From Marivibrio halodurans (GTDB lineage Bacteria > Pseudomonadota > Alphaproteobacteria > UBA8366 > Aestuariispiraceae), in the NCBI RefSeq assembly GCF_017963645.1, contig NZ_JAGMWN010000005.1, positions 62,001 through 126,000 of the forward strand: DNA of 64,000 nucleotides. The letters are read 5' to 3'. This document shows, one piece after another, positions 1 through 8,811 of this stretch. The notes below the pieces were generated by a model. That model saw only the letters and a program-made list of their open reading frames with translations, searched no databases and had not been told where the DNA came from. A program made the translations under genes and the position numbers. Numbering within the stretch: the first letter of the stretch is position 1; each line of letters starts with the position of its first letter.

Positions 1-1175
1 TCGGCGCGGGCGGGCAGTAGATGATCGACCGCCTCCCCCGGGCGGCCGGCGCGGCTGGCGCGCACCGCCTTGACGATGGCGGCACCGGCCGCCCGCCAGA
101 CATGCGCGAAGGTGGTGTCCGGATGCGCCCGCATATGGGCCGCCTGAGCCGCTTCCAGCCGGTCCAGCGCATCGGCATGCCCCTCGCCGTCCCCGCCGTC
201 GCCCGCCAACGCCATCGCGAAATGGCAGGTGGCGAAGACGAGGGCGTGCTCCTCCACCCGTTCCGCCGACAGGGCGGCGACCGGCGCCCAGCGGTCGCCG
301 ACATCGACGCCCTCCTCCTCCAACCGCCAGAGGAGGGAGGCGGCGTTGGAGATATCGAGATAATCGCCCGCGACCTCGGTCCAGATATCGCGGTCATGGA
401 TATCCAGTACGTCGTCATGCAGACCGAGGTCGAGCGCGAAGAGCGCCCGGTGCCAATGGGCATGGTGCTTGAAGTTATGAACGCCCGCCCATTCCCCCTT
501 GAGCACGTCGAGCCAGCCATAGCCCTGGCCGGAATGGCCCTGCATCTCCATGACATGGGCGACGGCATGGGCGGCCCAGATATCGGTCGGGTCGATTTCG
601 ATGGCGCGGCGCCCATGGCGCTCGGCCTCGGGATAGTGCCCCGCCTCCTCCAACGCGAAGGCGTAGGAGCCGAGGAGGTAGCCATAGCCCGGCATCGCCT
701 CGGACCAGCCATGCAATGCCCGGGCGATGCCACCGCGCATCGCGGACGGTTGCCCCAGATAGAAGCGGTTGAGCTGCGCCAGCTTGATCGCGAACAGATC
801 GCGCGGATGATCGATCAGGATCGCCTCCCACGCATCGCAGGCGGCACCCAGATCGCCCGCGACATAATGGCCGAGCGCCCCGGCATGCGCGCGTTCGCGC
901 GCCGTCGTCTCGCCCGCCGCGATCACGGCCGATAACTGCGCGTGCGTCTTGGCGGCGGCCGCGTCCATCTTCGCGGTGGCGAACATCTTGAGGAAGGCCG
1001 TCTTGGCGGCGAGCGCCATCGGCATCTCCGCGTCCGCCTCGAAGACCGTCTTCATGCGGTCGCCGATATCCACGCGCATGCCGCAATAGGCCAGGATCGC
1101 GCCATCCAGCCGCGCGACCGCCGCCGCGTCGGCCGCCGTCACGTCGTGTCCCCAGCCATCCTTATGCAGTGCCAT
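1..1175 (-). CDS. TTC38-like tetratricopeptide repeat protein (3' end outside window)
   Basis: This frame is open from an ATG at 1175 to the window edge, giving at least 391 residues, so the C-terminus is missing. The protein is helical and TPR-like. A stretch reading AVAHVMEMQGHSGQGYGWL, followed by a His-rich segment (NFKHHAHWHRALFALD), matches the conserved core of the TTC38 family of roughly 460-470 residue TPR proteins. No signal peptide is visible, so it is probably cytoplasmic. The biochemical role of bacterial TTC38 proteins is not established. It is separated from the next gene by a palindromic repeat element. The long plus-strand frames over it are antisense shadows. The family call rests on recognised motifs, not a search. 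Confidence 0.8.
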   Translation of the reverse strand, partial: MALHKDGWGHDVTAADAAAVARLDGAILAYCGMRVDIGDRMKTVFEADAEMPMALAAKTAFLKMFATAKMDAAAAKTHAQLSAVIAAGETTARERAHAGALGHYVAGDLGAACDAWEAILIDHPRDLFAIKLAQLNRFYLGQPSAMRGGIARALHGWSEAMPGYGYLLGSYAFALEEAGHYPEAERHGRRAIEIDPTDIWAAHAVAHVMEMQGHSGQGYGWLDVLKGEWAGVHNFKHHAHWHRALFALDLGLHDDVLDIHDRDIWTEVAGDYLDISNAASLLWRLEEEGVDVGDRWAPVAALSAERVEEHALVFATCHFAMALAGDGGDGEGHADALDRLEAAQAAHMRAHPDTTFAHVWRAAGAAIVKAVRASRAGRPGEAVDHLLPARA

Positions 1176-1557
1176 GCGCGTTCCGCTCCCTCGGGGCCCG
1201 GGTCGTCGGTCGGCCCGGCCGTCGCGGGGCCAGTGTAACCGTCGGGGCGCCGCGGGGCCACCATCCCCCTATCGCGCCCGTGCTAGAGCATGATGATTTC
1301 ATATGGACCCATCCGAGATCTTTTTTCCGGGTTTCCGGCAAGAAGAGGACGCGCGGGCGATGTGGGTCATCGTCAAGCGGCCTCGACGCGGTCCGGGAGC
1401 CCGGAAAATCGACCGAAGGCGCCGCTTTCGGCTCCCCTGGGGCATGGGGGCCAGCGTCGCGCCGCGCTTCCGATGCCCCGCATCGCCGCGCGCGGCGCTC
1501 CTAGCCCAAGAAACCGAAAGCGGCGTCTCGGGCGGGTCCATATGAAATCATCATGCT
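1176..1557. other. Intergenic region between TTC38-like gene and GNAT gene
   Basis: No gene is supported here. About 108 bp of GC-rich leader lies upstream of the TTC38-like gene. The remainder is occupied almost entirely by the MITE-like element at 1284-1560. The short ORFs that can be drawn through it on both strands simply read the inverted repeat and have no ribosome binding sites or recognisable motifs. Confidence 0.8.
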
Positions 1558-1560
1558 CTA
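1284..1560 (+). mobile_element. MITE-like palindromic element, copy 1 (277 bp)
   Basis: The first 27 bases (1284-1310) are the perfect reverse complement of the last 27 (1534-1560), beginning TAGAGCATGATGATTTCATA. Imperfect pairing continues inwards. A second, shorter copy of the same family lies at 8608-8792 in the opposite orientation and shares the internal sequence as well. Both ends begin with TA, and the left flank reads CTAG. This resembles TA/CTAG target duplication by IS630/Tc1-mariner type transposases, which is established for that family; assigning this element to it is inference. It has no coding capacity, so it would be non-autonomous. Copy 1 has roughly 90 bp near its right end that copy 2 lacks. 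Its terminal CTA supplies the TAG stop of the GNAT gene. Confidence 0.75.
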
Positions 1561-2457
1561 AAGAAACGCCTGCGCCGCGATCGCGGCATAACCCGCCCAA
1601 CCACCGGCCGGCAGGGCCGTCATGCCGCGCGCCATAAGCGGCGGCCGGTCGGCGACCCGGAACCCCATGCCCTGCAAACCGTCCGAAAGAGCCGTATGTC
1701 CGGCGGGTACGTCGATGCGCAAGGGGCCTTCATGCCCCGCCGCCAGGGCCGTGCTGAGTGCCAGCGCCGCCCGATCGTCGTCCGCCGCGATCGGACCCAG
1801 GATCAGCAGATCGCCCTGCCGCACGGCAAGCCCGTAGCCCGCGAGTCGGCCGGCCGCATCGAACAGGGTCGCCGCGCCCGCGGCCTGGGAAATGCGATGC
1901 TTCAGGAACCCGTCGCGCGCGCCGCCGAAAACCCGACGGTCGAGCCGCAGGACCGGGATCAGATCCGCCATGGCGATATGCGGGCCGAGGCGCCACCCCG
2001 CCGGCAAGGCCGGGGATGCGGTGGGAAGCGGCCCGTCATGCAGCAGTTTCTCCAGACGGCCCACCGTCGCGAAGCCGAGACGGCGATAGAGCGGCTCCCC
2101 CTCCACCGTGCTGGCGAGCAGGACCGGCACCCCGTCATGCGGCCGCGCGGCGAGGCAGCGTTCCACCACCCGCCGGCCAAGACCCCGCCGCCGCGCCCCG
2201 GACGCCACCATCACCATGCCAAGCGCGCACATACCCTCGCCATAGGGGAAGAGCGCGGCGCAGGCCAGGATCGGCGCGCCCAGGCCGCCGCCTTCCGCGC
2301 GAACCCCGTAGACGATGCCGGAAAGCAGGATCGTGCGCCAATCGACCTCGGTATGCGGCCAATCGAGCGCGGTGCTCAGGTTCAGGAGCGCCTGCAAATC
2401 CTCGAAACCGAGGCGCGTCGGTTCATCCGCCAGCCCGCCGCCGGGAATTGGCGCCAT
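1558..2457 (-). CDS. Tandem GNAT-family N-acetyltransferase
   Basis: This 299-residue protein starts at an ATG. Its N-terminal half carries the acetyl-CoA binding motif A of the GNAT fold around residues 80-100 (VMVASGARRRGLGRRVV, with a Q/RxxGxG/A-type turn), followed by a typical YRRLGF segment near residue 125. The C-terminal half looks like a second, degenerate GNAT domain, as in other ~300-residue two-domain members. The substrate is unknown. It lies 18 bp after aroC on the same strand and is probably the last gene of a fabI-aroC-GNAT operon. Its TAG stop is formed by the first bases of the adjacent palindromic element, so the native C-terminus may have been altered by that insertion. 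Confidence 0.8.
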   Translation of the reverse strand: MAPIPGGGLADEPTRLGFEDLQALLNLSTALDWPHTEVDWRTILLSGIVYGVRAEGGGLGAPILACAALFPYGEGMCALGMVMVASGARRRGLGRRVVERCLAARPHDGVPVLLASTVEGEPLYRRLGFATVGRLEKLLHDGPLPTASPALPAGWRLGPHIAMADLIPVLRLDRRVFGGARDGFLKHRISQAAGAATLFDAAGRLAGYGLAVRQGDLLILGPIAADDDRAALALSTALAAGHEGPLRIDVPAGHTALSDGLQGMGFRVADRPPLMARGMTALPAGGWAGYAAIAAQAFL

Positions 2458-2475
2458 CGCTTACTCCCGGGTCCG

Positions 2476-3597
2476 TTACGCGCCGAGCGGCGGGGTGGGC
2501 GGAAGCGGCGCGCCGCATTGCGCGCGATGACGCATCAGATGATCCGCCAGGACAAGGGCCATCATCGCCTCCCCCACCGGGACGGCGCGGATGCCGACGC
2601 ACGGGTCGTGGCGGCCCTTCGTGACGATCTCCGTCTCCTCACCGTCGCGGGTAACGGTCTCGCGCGGTTTCAGGATGGAACTGGTCGGCTTGACCGCAAA
2701 GCGGGCCACCACGGGCTGGCCGGTCGAGATACCGCCCAGGATGCCGCCCGCCTTGTTGGAGCGGAAGATCGGATGGCCGTCATTGCCAATGCGGATTTCG
2801 TCCGCGTTCTCCTCGCCGCTAAGCGCGGCGGCCTCGAAGCCGGCGCCGATCTCGACGCCCTTGACCGCGTTGATCGACATCATCGCCGCCGCGATGTCGG
2901 TGTCGAGCTTGCCATAGATCGGCGCGCCCAGACCCGGCGGCAGCCCCTCGGCCACCACCTCGATCACCGCGCCACAGGAAGACCCCGCCTTGCGCACACC
3001 GTCGAGGTAATCCGCCCAGCGTTCCGCCGCCCGCGCGTCCGGACAGAAGAAGGGGTTGGCATCCACCGTGTCCCAGTTCCAGTTACCCCGGTCGATGCCG
3101 TGCGGCCCCATCTGGACCAGCGCCGCGCGGATGGAGATCGCGCCCCCCTCGATCCCCGTTTCCAGCACCTTGCGCGCGACCGCGCCGGCGGCGACGCGCA
3201 TCGCCGTCTCGCGCGCGGAGGAGCGCCCGCCGCCGCGATAGTCGCGGATGCCGTATTTCATGTCATAGGTATAGTCGGCATGGCCCGGCCGGAACTTCGG
3301 CGCGATGTCGGAATAATCCTTGGAGCGCTGATCGACATTGCGGATGACGAGGCTGATCGGCGTGCCGGTGGTCATTCCTTCGAACACGCCCGATTGGATT
3401 TCGACGGTATCGGGCTCCCGCCGCTGGGTCGTGTATTTCGACTGGCCCGGCTTGCGGCGGTCGAGATGATGCTGGATATCCGCCTCCGCCAGGGGGATGC
3501 GCGGCGGGCAGCCATCGACGACGCAGCCGATGGCGGGCCCGTGACTTTCGCCCCAGGTGGTAAAGCGGAAAAGCTGGCCGAACGTATTGGACGACAT
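2476..3597 (-). CDS. aroC: Chorismate synthase
   Basis: Chorismate synthase converts 5-enolpyruvylshikimate-3-phosphate to chorismate with reduced FMN, the last step of the shikimate pathway, in the cytoplasm. The 373-residue length is normal for the family. Signature elements are present: [14 protein letters not shown] near residues 16-29, a [10 protein letters not shown] segment about residue 120, and [18 protein letters not shown] near the C-terminus. It follows fabI after 54 bp and precedes the GNAT gene by 18 bp, suggesting cotranscription. The start ATG at 3597 gives the canonical N-terminus [20 protein letters not shown], so the start is secure. Confidence 0.98.
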   Translation of the reverse strand: MSSNTFGQLFRFTTWGESHGPAIGCVVDGCPPRIPLAEADIQHHLDRRKPGQSKYTTQRREPDTVEIQSGVFEGMTTGTPISLVIRNVDQRSKDYSDIAPKFRPGHADYTYDMKYGIRDYRGGGRSSARETAMRVAAGAVARKVLETGIEGGAISIRAALVQMGPHGIDRGNWNWDTVDANPFFCPDARAAERWADYLDGVRKAGSSCGAVIEVVAEGLPPGLGAPIYGKLDTDIAAAMMSINAVKGVEIGAGFEAAALSGEENADEIRIGNDGHPIFRSNKAGGILGGISTGQPVVARFAVKPTSSILKPRETVTRDGEETEIVTKGRHDPCVGIRAVPVGEAMMALVLADHLMRHRAQCGAPLPPTPPLGA

Positions 3598-3651
3598 GTG
3601 GTCTCGCTTCCGAAGGCCGGGGACCGCCCCTTCCCTCAGGCACCCCGCGGA

Positions 3652-4512
3652 TCAGCCGTTGCGGCGCAACCCCTGCAGCAGTTCGGAAATCTGGTCGGCC
3701 GCGTCCTCGCGCACCATGCCGACCGTGTGGTAGCCGCAATCGACGTGATGGACCTCCCCCGTCGCGCCGGAGGCGAGATCGGAGAGGAAATAGAGGCCCG
3801 CGCCCCCGACCTCGTCGATCGTGACGTTGCGGCGCATCGGGCTGTTGATCTCGTTCCACTTCAGGATATAGCGGAAATCGCCGATACCGCTCGCCGCCAG
3901 CGTCTTGATCGGGCCCGCGGAGATCGCGTTGACCCGCACATTGCGCTTGCCGCAATCGACGGCGAGATAGCGCACCGAGGCCTCCAGCGCCGCCTTGGCC
4001 ACCCCCATGACGTTATAGTGGGGCATCACGCGCTCCGCCCCGAAATAGGTGAGCGTCAGGATCGAACCGCCTTCCGACATCAACGGCATCGCGCGCTGGC
4101 AAAGCGCCGTCAGGGAATAGCAGGAGATATCCATCGTGCGCAGGAAATTGCCGCGCGTGGTCGCCAGATACTCGCCCTTCAACTCGTCCTTGTCGGAATA
4201 GGCGATGGCATGGACCAGGAAGTCGATCTTGCCCCAACTCCGCTCCAGCGCCTGGAAAACCGCGTCGACGCTTTCCTCGTCGGTCACGTCGCAAGGCAGC
4301 ACCATGTCCGGCGAGCATCCGAGGCTTTCCGCCAGCGGCACCACCCGCTTCTTCAGCGCGTCGCCCTGATAGGTGAAGGCGATTTCCGCGCCCTGCGCGG
4401 CGATCGCCTTGGCGATTCCCCATGCAATCGATTTATCGTTCGCGACGCCGAGGATGACGCCCTTCTTACCGGCCATGAGCGTGCCCGATTGAATGGGCCC
4501 GGAACCGTCCAT
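3652..4512 (-). CDS. fabI: Enoyl-[acyl-carrier-protein] reductase (NADH), FabI type
   Basis: FabI reduces trans-2-enoyl-ACP at the end of each type II fatty acid elongation cycle. The protein is an SDR-fold enzyme with the FabI-specific active site: Tyr156, Tyr166 and Lys173 in this numbering, matching the Y-x(9)-Y-x(6)-K spacing. The nucleotide-binding segment GVANDKSIAWGIA follows the start. I chose the ATG at 4512 because AGGGAGAG lies about 8 bases upstream. An internal Met at residue 13 aligns with shorter homologues but has no such site. It leads the fabI-aroC-GNAT group and diverges from the BrkB-family gene across 234 bp. Confidence 0.96.
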   Translation of the reverse strand: MDGSGPIQSGTLMAGKKGVILGVANDKSIAWGIAKAIAAQGAEIAFTYQGDALKKRVVPLAESLGCSPDMVLPCDVTDEESVDAVFQALERSWGKIDFLVHAIAYSDKDELKGEYLATTRGNFLRTMDISCYSLTALCQRAMPLMSEGGSILTLTYFGAERVMPHYNVMGVAKAALEASVRYLAVDCGKRNVRVNAISAGPIKTLAASGIGDFRYILKWNEINSPMRRNVTIDEVGGAGLYFLSDLASGATGEVHHVDCGYHTVGMVREDAADQISELLQGLRRNG

Positions 4513-4746
4513 GCCGAAACTCTCCCTGGAAGCGACGCCGCCCAGCGAACCGGCGGCGAAATGTGAACCTTAGACTGGTATCCCGGCCGATTCCATCGGC
4601 ACGACCCCCCAAAATCCGGCACCCGGGCCGGAAGCGCGCACATCCTACACGATGGTTCCGGGCGGTCAAAGCCGGCGTGGACGCATTGGGCAATCGGTTG
4701 AAAAGAGCCGACTCGCACCAATCCTCTATGCTATGGGAAACGGGCG

Positions 4747-6162
4747 ATGATGGACGAACCGACATCCCCGCCGCCGGCCGGCAAGCAGCCGCCCGAGAAG
4801 GCACCGAACGCGGTCAAGGACACCGCGCGGTTCCTGCTCTATGCGGCGGAAAGATTCGCGCGCGATGGCTGCCCGCAGCGCGCGGCATCGCTGACCTTCA
4901 CCTCGCTGCTGGCGATGGTGCCGCTGCTGGCCGTCAGCTTCGCGATCTTCGCCGCCTTCCCGGCCTATGATTCGCTGCAAGTGAAGGTCCAGGATTATAT
5001 CTTCGAGAATTTCGTCCCCCAGGTCGGCACCCAGGTTCAAGGCCATATCCAGACCTTCATGGCCCAGACGGGGAAGTTGAGCGCGGTCGGCGTCGTTTTT
5101 CTGGCGCTCAGCGCGGTACTTCTCCTCTCCAGCATCAACGGCACGCTCAACACCATCTGGCGCGCGCGGCAAACACGCGGGCTGGTGATGCGGCTGATGG
5201 TTTTCTGGTCGGTGCTGACATTGACGCCGTTGCTGTTCGGCGCGTCGATCTCGCTGTCCAGCGTGCTCTTCGCATTGGCCCAGGCAAGCGGGGTGGAAAG
5301 CGTCACCGGCAGCCTCGCGCGGTTCGCCTTCGCGCTGCCCTTCCTGTTTCAGGCGGCGGGGCTGACCGTGCTGTTCCTGGTCATGCCGGCGGCGCCCGTC
5401 CGGCGGCGCGACGCGGTGATGGGCGGGCTCGTCGCCTCGGTCCTGCTGGAGGGGCTGAAGCAGGGCTTCGCCTTCTATGTCACCAATTTCCCGACCTACG
5501 AGACGATCTACGGCGTCATGGCGACGATCCCGATCTTCCTGATGTGGGTCTATCTGAGCTGGATGGTGATCCTGTTCGGCGCGGAGGTCGCCGCCGGCCT
5601 GCCGGAATGGCGCACCGGCGCGCGGCGGCTCGGGCGGGAGGGATTGTCGCCCATACGCCGACTAACCGCCGCGCTCGCGGTCCTGCGGGCACTTTCCCAG
5701 GCGGCCCGCGCCGGGAAGAGCCTGAGCGACCGGAATCTCTCGCGGGCCTGCCGACTGGGGCCCGACGCACTCGGCTACGCGACGCGGCGCCTCGACCAGG
5801 ACGATTATATCGCGCGCACCACCCGCAACCAATGGGTCCTGAGCCGGGATCTGGAAACGGTCACCCTCGCCGATCTGCATCGCGACCTCGATCTCGGCCT
5901 CGGCACCGGCATCCCACGCGTGCATCTGCGCACCGCCTGGGGGCAACGATTCGCCAAGGCGGTGGACGGGCTGGAAGCGGCGGAGGATGAAATCTTCGCC
6001 ATGCCGCTCAAGCAACTGCTCGCCCCACCGGCGGTGGGGGAGGATCGCGTTCACGCCCCCGGCCCAGAGGACGAGGATGTGGAGGATCGTATCGCGCGAA
6101 AGGGCTTCAACGCCCGTGTGCTGGCCCTGATCGGCCTGGGAACCTTGGGGCAGGCCGGTTAA
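4747..6162 (+). CDS. YihY/BrkB-family inner membrane protein
   Basis: The 471-residue protein has about six hydrophobic segments within residues 40-285 in the pattern of the YihY/virulence factor BrkB family (formerly mis-assigned as ribonuclease BN). Family features include the RAASLTFTSLLAMVPLLAV segment in the first membrane helix and a TYETIYGVMATIPIFLMWVYLSW motif near the sixth. A cytoplasmic C-terminal tail of about 190 residues contains a winged-helix-like stretch, as in longer family members. Function is unsettled; a transport or envelope role is proposed. Two adjacent ATG codons start the frame. It converges on the DUF2237 gene with only 16 bp between stops. Confidence 0.85.
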   Translation: MMDEPTSPPPAGKQPPEKAPNAVKDTARFLLYAAERFARDGCPQRAASLTFTSLLAMVPLLAVSFAIFAAFPAYDSLQVKVQDYIFENFVPQVGTQVQGHIQTFMAQTGKLSAVGVVFLALSAVLLLSSINGTLNTIWRARQTRGLVMRLMVFWSVLTLTPLLFGASISLSSVLFALAQASGVESVTGSLARFAFALPFLFQAAGLTVLFLVMPAAPVRRRDAVMGGLVASVLLEGLKQGFAFYVTNFPTYETIYGVMATIPIFLMWVYLSWMVILFGAEVAAGLPEWRTGARRLGREGLSPIRRLTAALAVLRALSQAARAGKSLSDRNLSRACRLGPDALGYATRRLDQDDYIARTTRNQWVLSRDLETVTLADLHRDLDLGLGTGIPRVHLRTAWGQRFAKAVDGLEAAEDEIFAMPLKQLLAPPAVGEDRVHAPGPEDEDVEDRIARKGFNARVLALIGLGTLGQAG

Positions 6163-6178
6163 TCTTGGCGTTCCCCCG

Positions 6179-6568
6179 TCAGATCAGGTCGGCGGCGTGG
6201 CGCTTCAGATCGTCGATATCGACGATCTCCAACGCCTTCTCGTTGGTCGCCAATAAATTGACCTGAGGGGCGGCATTGGCCTCGAACGCCTGCTGCCAGC
6301 GCGCGGCGCACAGGCACCATTGGTCGCCCGGCCGAAGCCCACGAAAGCCGAAATCCGGCATCGGCGCGGACAGGTCGTTGCCACGCGCGGCGCTGAAGGC
6401 CAGGAATCGTTCCGTCATGATGGCGCAAACCGTGTGGGAGCCGATGTCCTCCACCCCGGTATTGCAGCAGCCGTCGCGGTAGAAGCCGGTTACCGGATCG
6501 ACGGAGCAGGGCATGATCGGCTCGCCGAAGACATTGCGCTGACGGTCGTCGTTCGCGGCACGCATCAT
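6179..6568 (-). CDS. DUF2237 family protein
   Basis: This 129-residue protein matches the DUF2237 family: NVFGEPIMPCSVDPVTGFYRDGCC-type N-terminus, an HTVCAIMTERFLAFS core and the PGDQWCLCAARW motif near residue 80. Family members are small, Cys-rich and common in proteobacteria. No activity is established. It follows purQ by 27 bp and is likely the last gene of the purS-purQ unit. That linkage is only positional and does not prove a purine role. The conserved Cys residues (positions about 21, 34, 35, 47, 84 and 86) would suit metal or redox chemistry, which is inference. Confidence 0.85.
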   Translation of the reverse strand: MMRAANDDRQRNVFGEPIMPCSVDPVTGFYRDGCCNTGVEDIGSHTVCAIMTERFLAFSAARGNDLSAPMPDFGFRGLRPGDQWCLCAARWQQAFEANAAPQVNLLATNEKALEIVDIDDLKRHAADLI

Positions 6569-6595
6569 CCGGCGCCCTTCGGCCCATCCCCCGCG

Positions 6596-7291
6596 CTATG
6601 CGCTCACCAATGCCTCGGCCACGCTCTCGAACAACGGCATGCCTTCGGTCTTGCCGAGACCCGCGTCGGTCGCGTCTTCCGGATGCGGCATCATGCCCAG
6701 CACGCGCCCCGTCGTGTCGACGATACCCGCGATATTTCGGCGCGATCCGTTCAGGTTCGTCGTCGCGTCCACCCTGCCGGCGGCATCGCAATAGCGGAAA
6801 ACGATGCGCCCCTCGCCCTCCAGACGGTCGAGCGTCGCATCGTCCGCGAAGTAATTGCCCTCGTTATGGGCGACGGCCACCTCCGTCACCTGACCGGGCG
6901 TCAGGCGCTGGGTGAAGGGCGGCGCGCAACGCTCCGCCTTCAGGTGGGTATATTTGCAGATGAACTTCAGCCCGGCGTTGCGCAACAGCGCGCCCGGCAG
7001 CAACCCCGTCTCCGTCAGGATCTGGAAGCCGTTGCATACGCCGAGCACCGCCACGCCGCGATTCGCCGCGTCCTTGACCGCGCGCATGATCGGCGAATTG
7101 CCGGCCATCGCGCCGCAGCGCAGATAATCGCCATAGGAGAACCCGCCCGGCACGACGATCAGATCATACCCGTCGAGCGCCGTTTCCCGGTGCCAGACGA
7201 TGTCGGGGCGACGGCCGGAAGCGCGCTCGATCGCGTCGGCCATGTCCTTCTCGCGGTTGGTGCCGGGGAAGAGGATAACGGCGGATTTCAT
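6596..7291 (-). CDS. purQ: Phosphoribosylformylglycinamidine synthase glutaminase subunit
   Basis: PurQ is the class I glutamine amidotransferase that feeds ammonia to PurL in the FGAM synthase complex of purine synthesis. The protein has 231 residues. The nucleophile is Cys86 in GVCNGFQIL, and the His-Glu pair lies in MMPHPEDA near the C-terminus. The reading frame is open further upstream, but the canonical start [12 protein letters not shown] is at 7291. The upstream extension would overlap purS and resembles no homologue. It sits 26 bp after purS. Separate PurS and PurQ subunits agree with the short PurL encoded at 12.5 kb. Confidence 0.97.
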   Translation of the reverse strand: MKSAVILFPGTNREKDMADAIERASGRRPDIVWHRETALDGYDLIVVPGGFSYGDYLRCGAMAGNSPIMRAVKDAANRGVAVLGVCNGFQILTETGLLPGALLRNAGLKFICKYTHLKAERCAPPFTQRLTPGQVTEVAVAHNEGNYFADDATLDRLEGEGRIVFRYCDAAGRVDATTNLNGSRRNIAGIVDTTGRVLGMMPHPEDATDAGLGKTEGMPLFESVAEALVSA

Positions 7292-7317
7292 CGGCGTGGC
7301 GCTCCCGCTTGCGGCCT

Positions 7318-7560
7318 TCAGGCCTCGATCTCGATGCGGTAGTTCTCGATCACGGTGTTGGCGAGAAGCTTGCGGCACATCGCCTCGACCTCGCTCTCCG
7401 CCTTCGCCTCGTCCTCCGCGGCGAGGTCGAGTTCGATCACCTTGCCCTGACGGACCTCGTTGACGCCGTCGAAGCCGAGACCGCCGAGCGCATGCTCGAT
7501 CGCCTTGCCCTGCGGGTCGAGGACACCGGGCTTAAGGGTAACGAAGACTTTGGCTTTCAT
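7318..7560 (-). CDS. purS: Phosphoribosylformylglycinamidine synthase subunit PurS
   Basis: PurS is the small dimeric bridging subunit of the PurLQS complex, at 80 residues the expected size. The sequence has the family N-terminus [21 protein letters not shown] and a [18 protein letters not shown] middle. It begins the purS-purQ-DUF2237 unit. In many alphaproteobacteria purC (and often purB and a DUF1476 gene) lies immediately upstream. Here the upstream neighbour is a divergent esterase instead, so this unit must have its own promoter in the 190 bp between them. Confidence 0.95.
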   Translation of the reverse strand: MKAKVFVTLKPGVLDPQGKAIEHALGGLGFDGVNEVRQGKVIELDLAAEDEAKAESEVEAMCRKLLANTVIENYRIEIEA

Positions 7561-7752
7561 GGCGGCGCCCTTCGCGGATCGGTGAGGAATGTCGCTGTCC
7601 CGGGCCGAATAGCCGATTCGCCGGGGATCGCGTGGCTTTTATCAGCCACCCGCCCCCCGGGCAACAGAGCAAGCGGCCACCCTTGTCCCGGAGGCCGATG
7701 CGCGCCACTGTCCTTCCTGGGAGGAGCCCGAACGAGAAAGGGGAACGCCGTC

Positions 7753-8610
7753 ATGATCGCGCGTTGGATCGCGGCCTGCGGCATCGCCGTCCTGACGATG
7801 GTCATTCCACCGGCGCATGCCTGTGGCCCCGACAGCGATTGTCGGCTGGACAACGGACGGACCTATCGAATCGCCATGCCGAACGCTACGGGCGCGGAGG
7901 GGGGCGACCGCGGACCCGTCGGTGCCATTCTCTATGTCCACGGCTATAAGGGAACAGCCGCCGGAAGCATGGGGAATTCTGGATTGCGCGCCCTCGCCCG
8001 GTCGCTCGGCATCGCCTTGATCGCCGCGAACTCAGACGGCGGCGACTGGCCGCTGCCGAATTCCCCGTCCGTCCTGCGCGGCGAGACGACGGCCGACCTC
8101 GACGGCGCGTACGATTATTTCGAAGCCGTGCTGGCGGACGCGGCCGACCGTTTCGGCATAGATCGCGACCGCGTCATGATCTCCGGCTTCTCTGCCGGCG
8201 CAATGATGGTCTGGTGGCTTGCCTGCGAACGCTCGAACCTCGCCGTCGGATTCGCTCCCGTCAGCGGCACTTTCTGGACGCCCGTTCCGGAGGATTGTCC
8301 GGCCGAGCCGGCCCATCTCTTTCATACCCATGGGAGCGCCGACCCGGTGGTGCCGCTGGGAGGACGGCGAATCGGCCCGGCCAAACAGGGCGTCGTTCGC
8401 CAAGCGGTCACGATGTACCGCGCCGCCGGAGGCTATCGCTTTACCCGTCGCTTCGAACAGGGCGACCTGCGGTGCGAGAGATGGCGCAACCCGCGGCGCA
8501 AGCTGCTCGATCTTTGCCTCCACGACGACGGGCATCGCCTCGACCCGGAACATCTGCGACGCGCCTGGACGGTCTTGGAGAAAACGGGAGCGTTCTCTCC
8601 CGAACGCTAG
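7753..8610 (+). CDS. Secreted polyhydroxybutyrate depolymerase/feruloyl esterase-like alpha/beta hydrolase (LpqC type)
   Basis: The 285-residue protein has a signal peptide (MIARWIAACGIAVLTMVIPPAHA) with probable cleavage before Cys24. The alpha/beta-hydrolase triad is visible: Ser147 in GFSAGA, Asp197 in HGSADPVVP and His261 in DDGHRLDPEH. The oxyanion region YVHGYKG is near residue 63. These features match the LpqC/PHB depolymerase-like esterase family; the natural ester substrate is unknown. The frame is open upstream into purS, but the ATG at 7753, after AGAAAGGGGA, is the natural start. Its TAG stop coincides with the first bases of the second palindromic element, mirroring the GNAT gene. 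Confidence 0.85.
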   Translation: MIARWIAACGIAVLTMVIPPAHACGPDSDCRLDNGRTYRIAMPNATGAEGGDRGPVGAILYVHGYKGTAAGSMGNSGLRALARSLGIALIAANSDGGDWPLPNSPSVLRGETTADLDGAYDYFEAVLADAADRFGIDRDRVMISGFSAGAMMVWWLACERSNLAVGFAPVSGTFWTPVPEDCPAEPAHLFHTHGSADPVVPLGGRRIGPAKQGVVRQAVTMYRAAGGYRFTRRFEQGDLRCERWRNPRRKLLDLCLHDDGHRLDPEHLRRAWTVLEKTGAFSPER

Positions 8611-8792
8611 AGCATGATGAGATCATATGGCCCCATCCGAGATGCCGCTTTCGGTCGATTTTCCGGCCCCGGACCGCGTCGAGGCCGCTTGACGATGAAC
8701 CACATCGCCCGCGCGCCCTCCCCCCATGGGGCCATGGGCCGGAAACCCGGAAAACGATCGCGGGTGGGTCCATATGATATCATCATGCTCTA
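8608..8792 (-). mobile_element. MITE-like palindromic element, copy 2 (185 bp)
   Basis: The left end (8608-8634) and right end (8766-8792) are inverted repeats that differ at two of 27 positions. They match copy 1 at 1284-1560. Read on the minus strand, the interior aligns with copy 1 over most of its length, including the shared GCGCGGGCGATGTGG and TCGTCAAGCGGCCTCGACGC blocks, so the two copies are in inverted orientation. Both flanks read CTAG around the terminal TA, as expected for insertion at a CTAG target with TA duplication. It carries no gene. It fills the space between the esterase stop and the convergent TPR gene, whose stop lies 20 bp beyond. Confidence 0.75.
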
Positions 8793-8811
8793 GAACCCGG
8801 CGCGCGCCGTC

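Noticed and set aside
1696-4566. 956-codon plus-strand open frame over GNAT, aroC and fabI
   Set aside because: It is antisense to three confident genes, has shadow-type composition, lacks a ribosome binding site and matches no family.
7292-7378. N-terminal extension of PurQ
   Set aside because: It overlaps purS, and homologues begin at [12 protein letters not shown].
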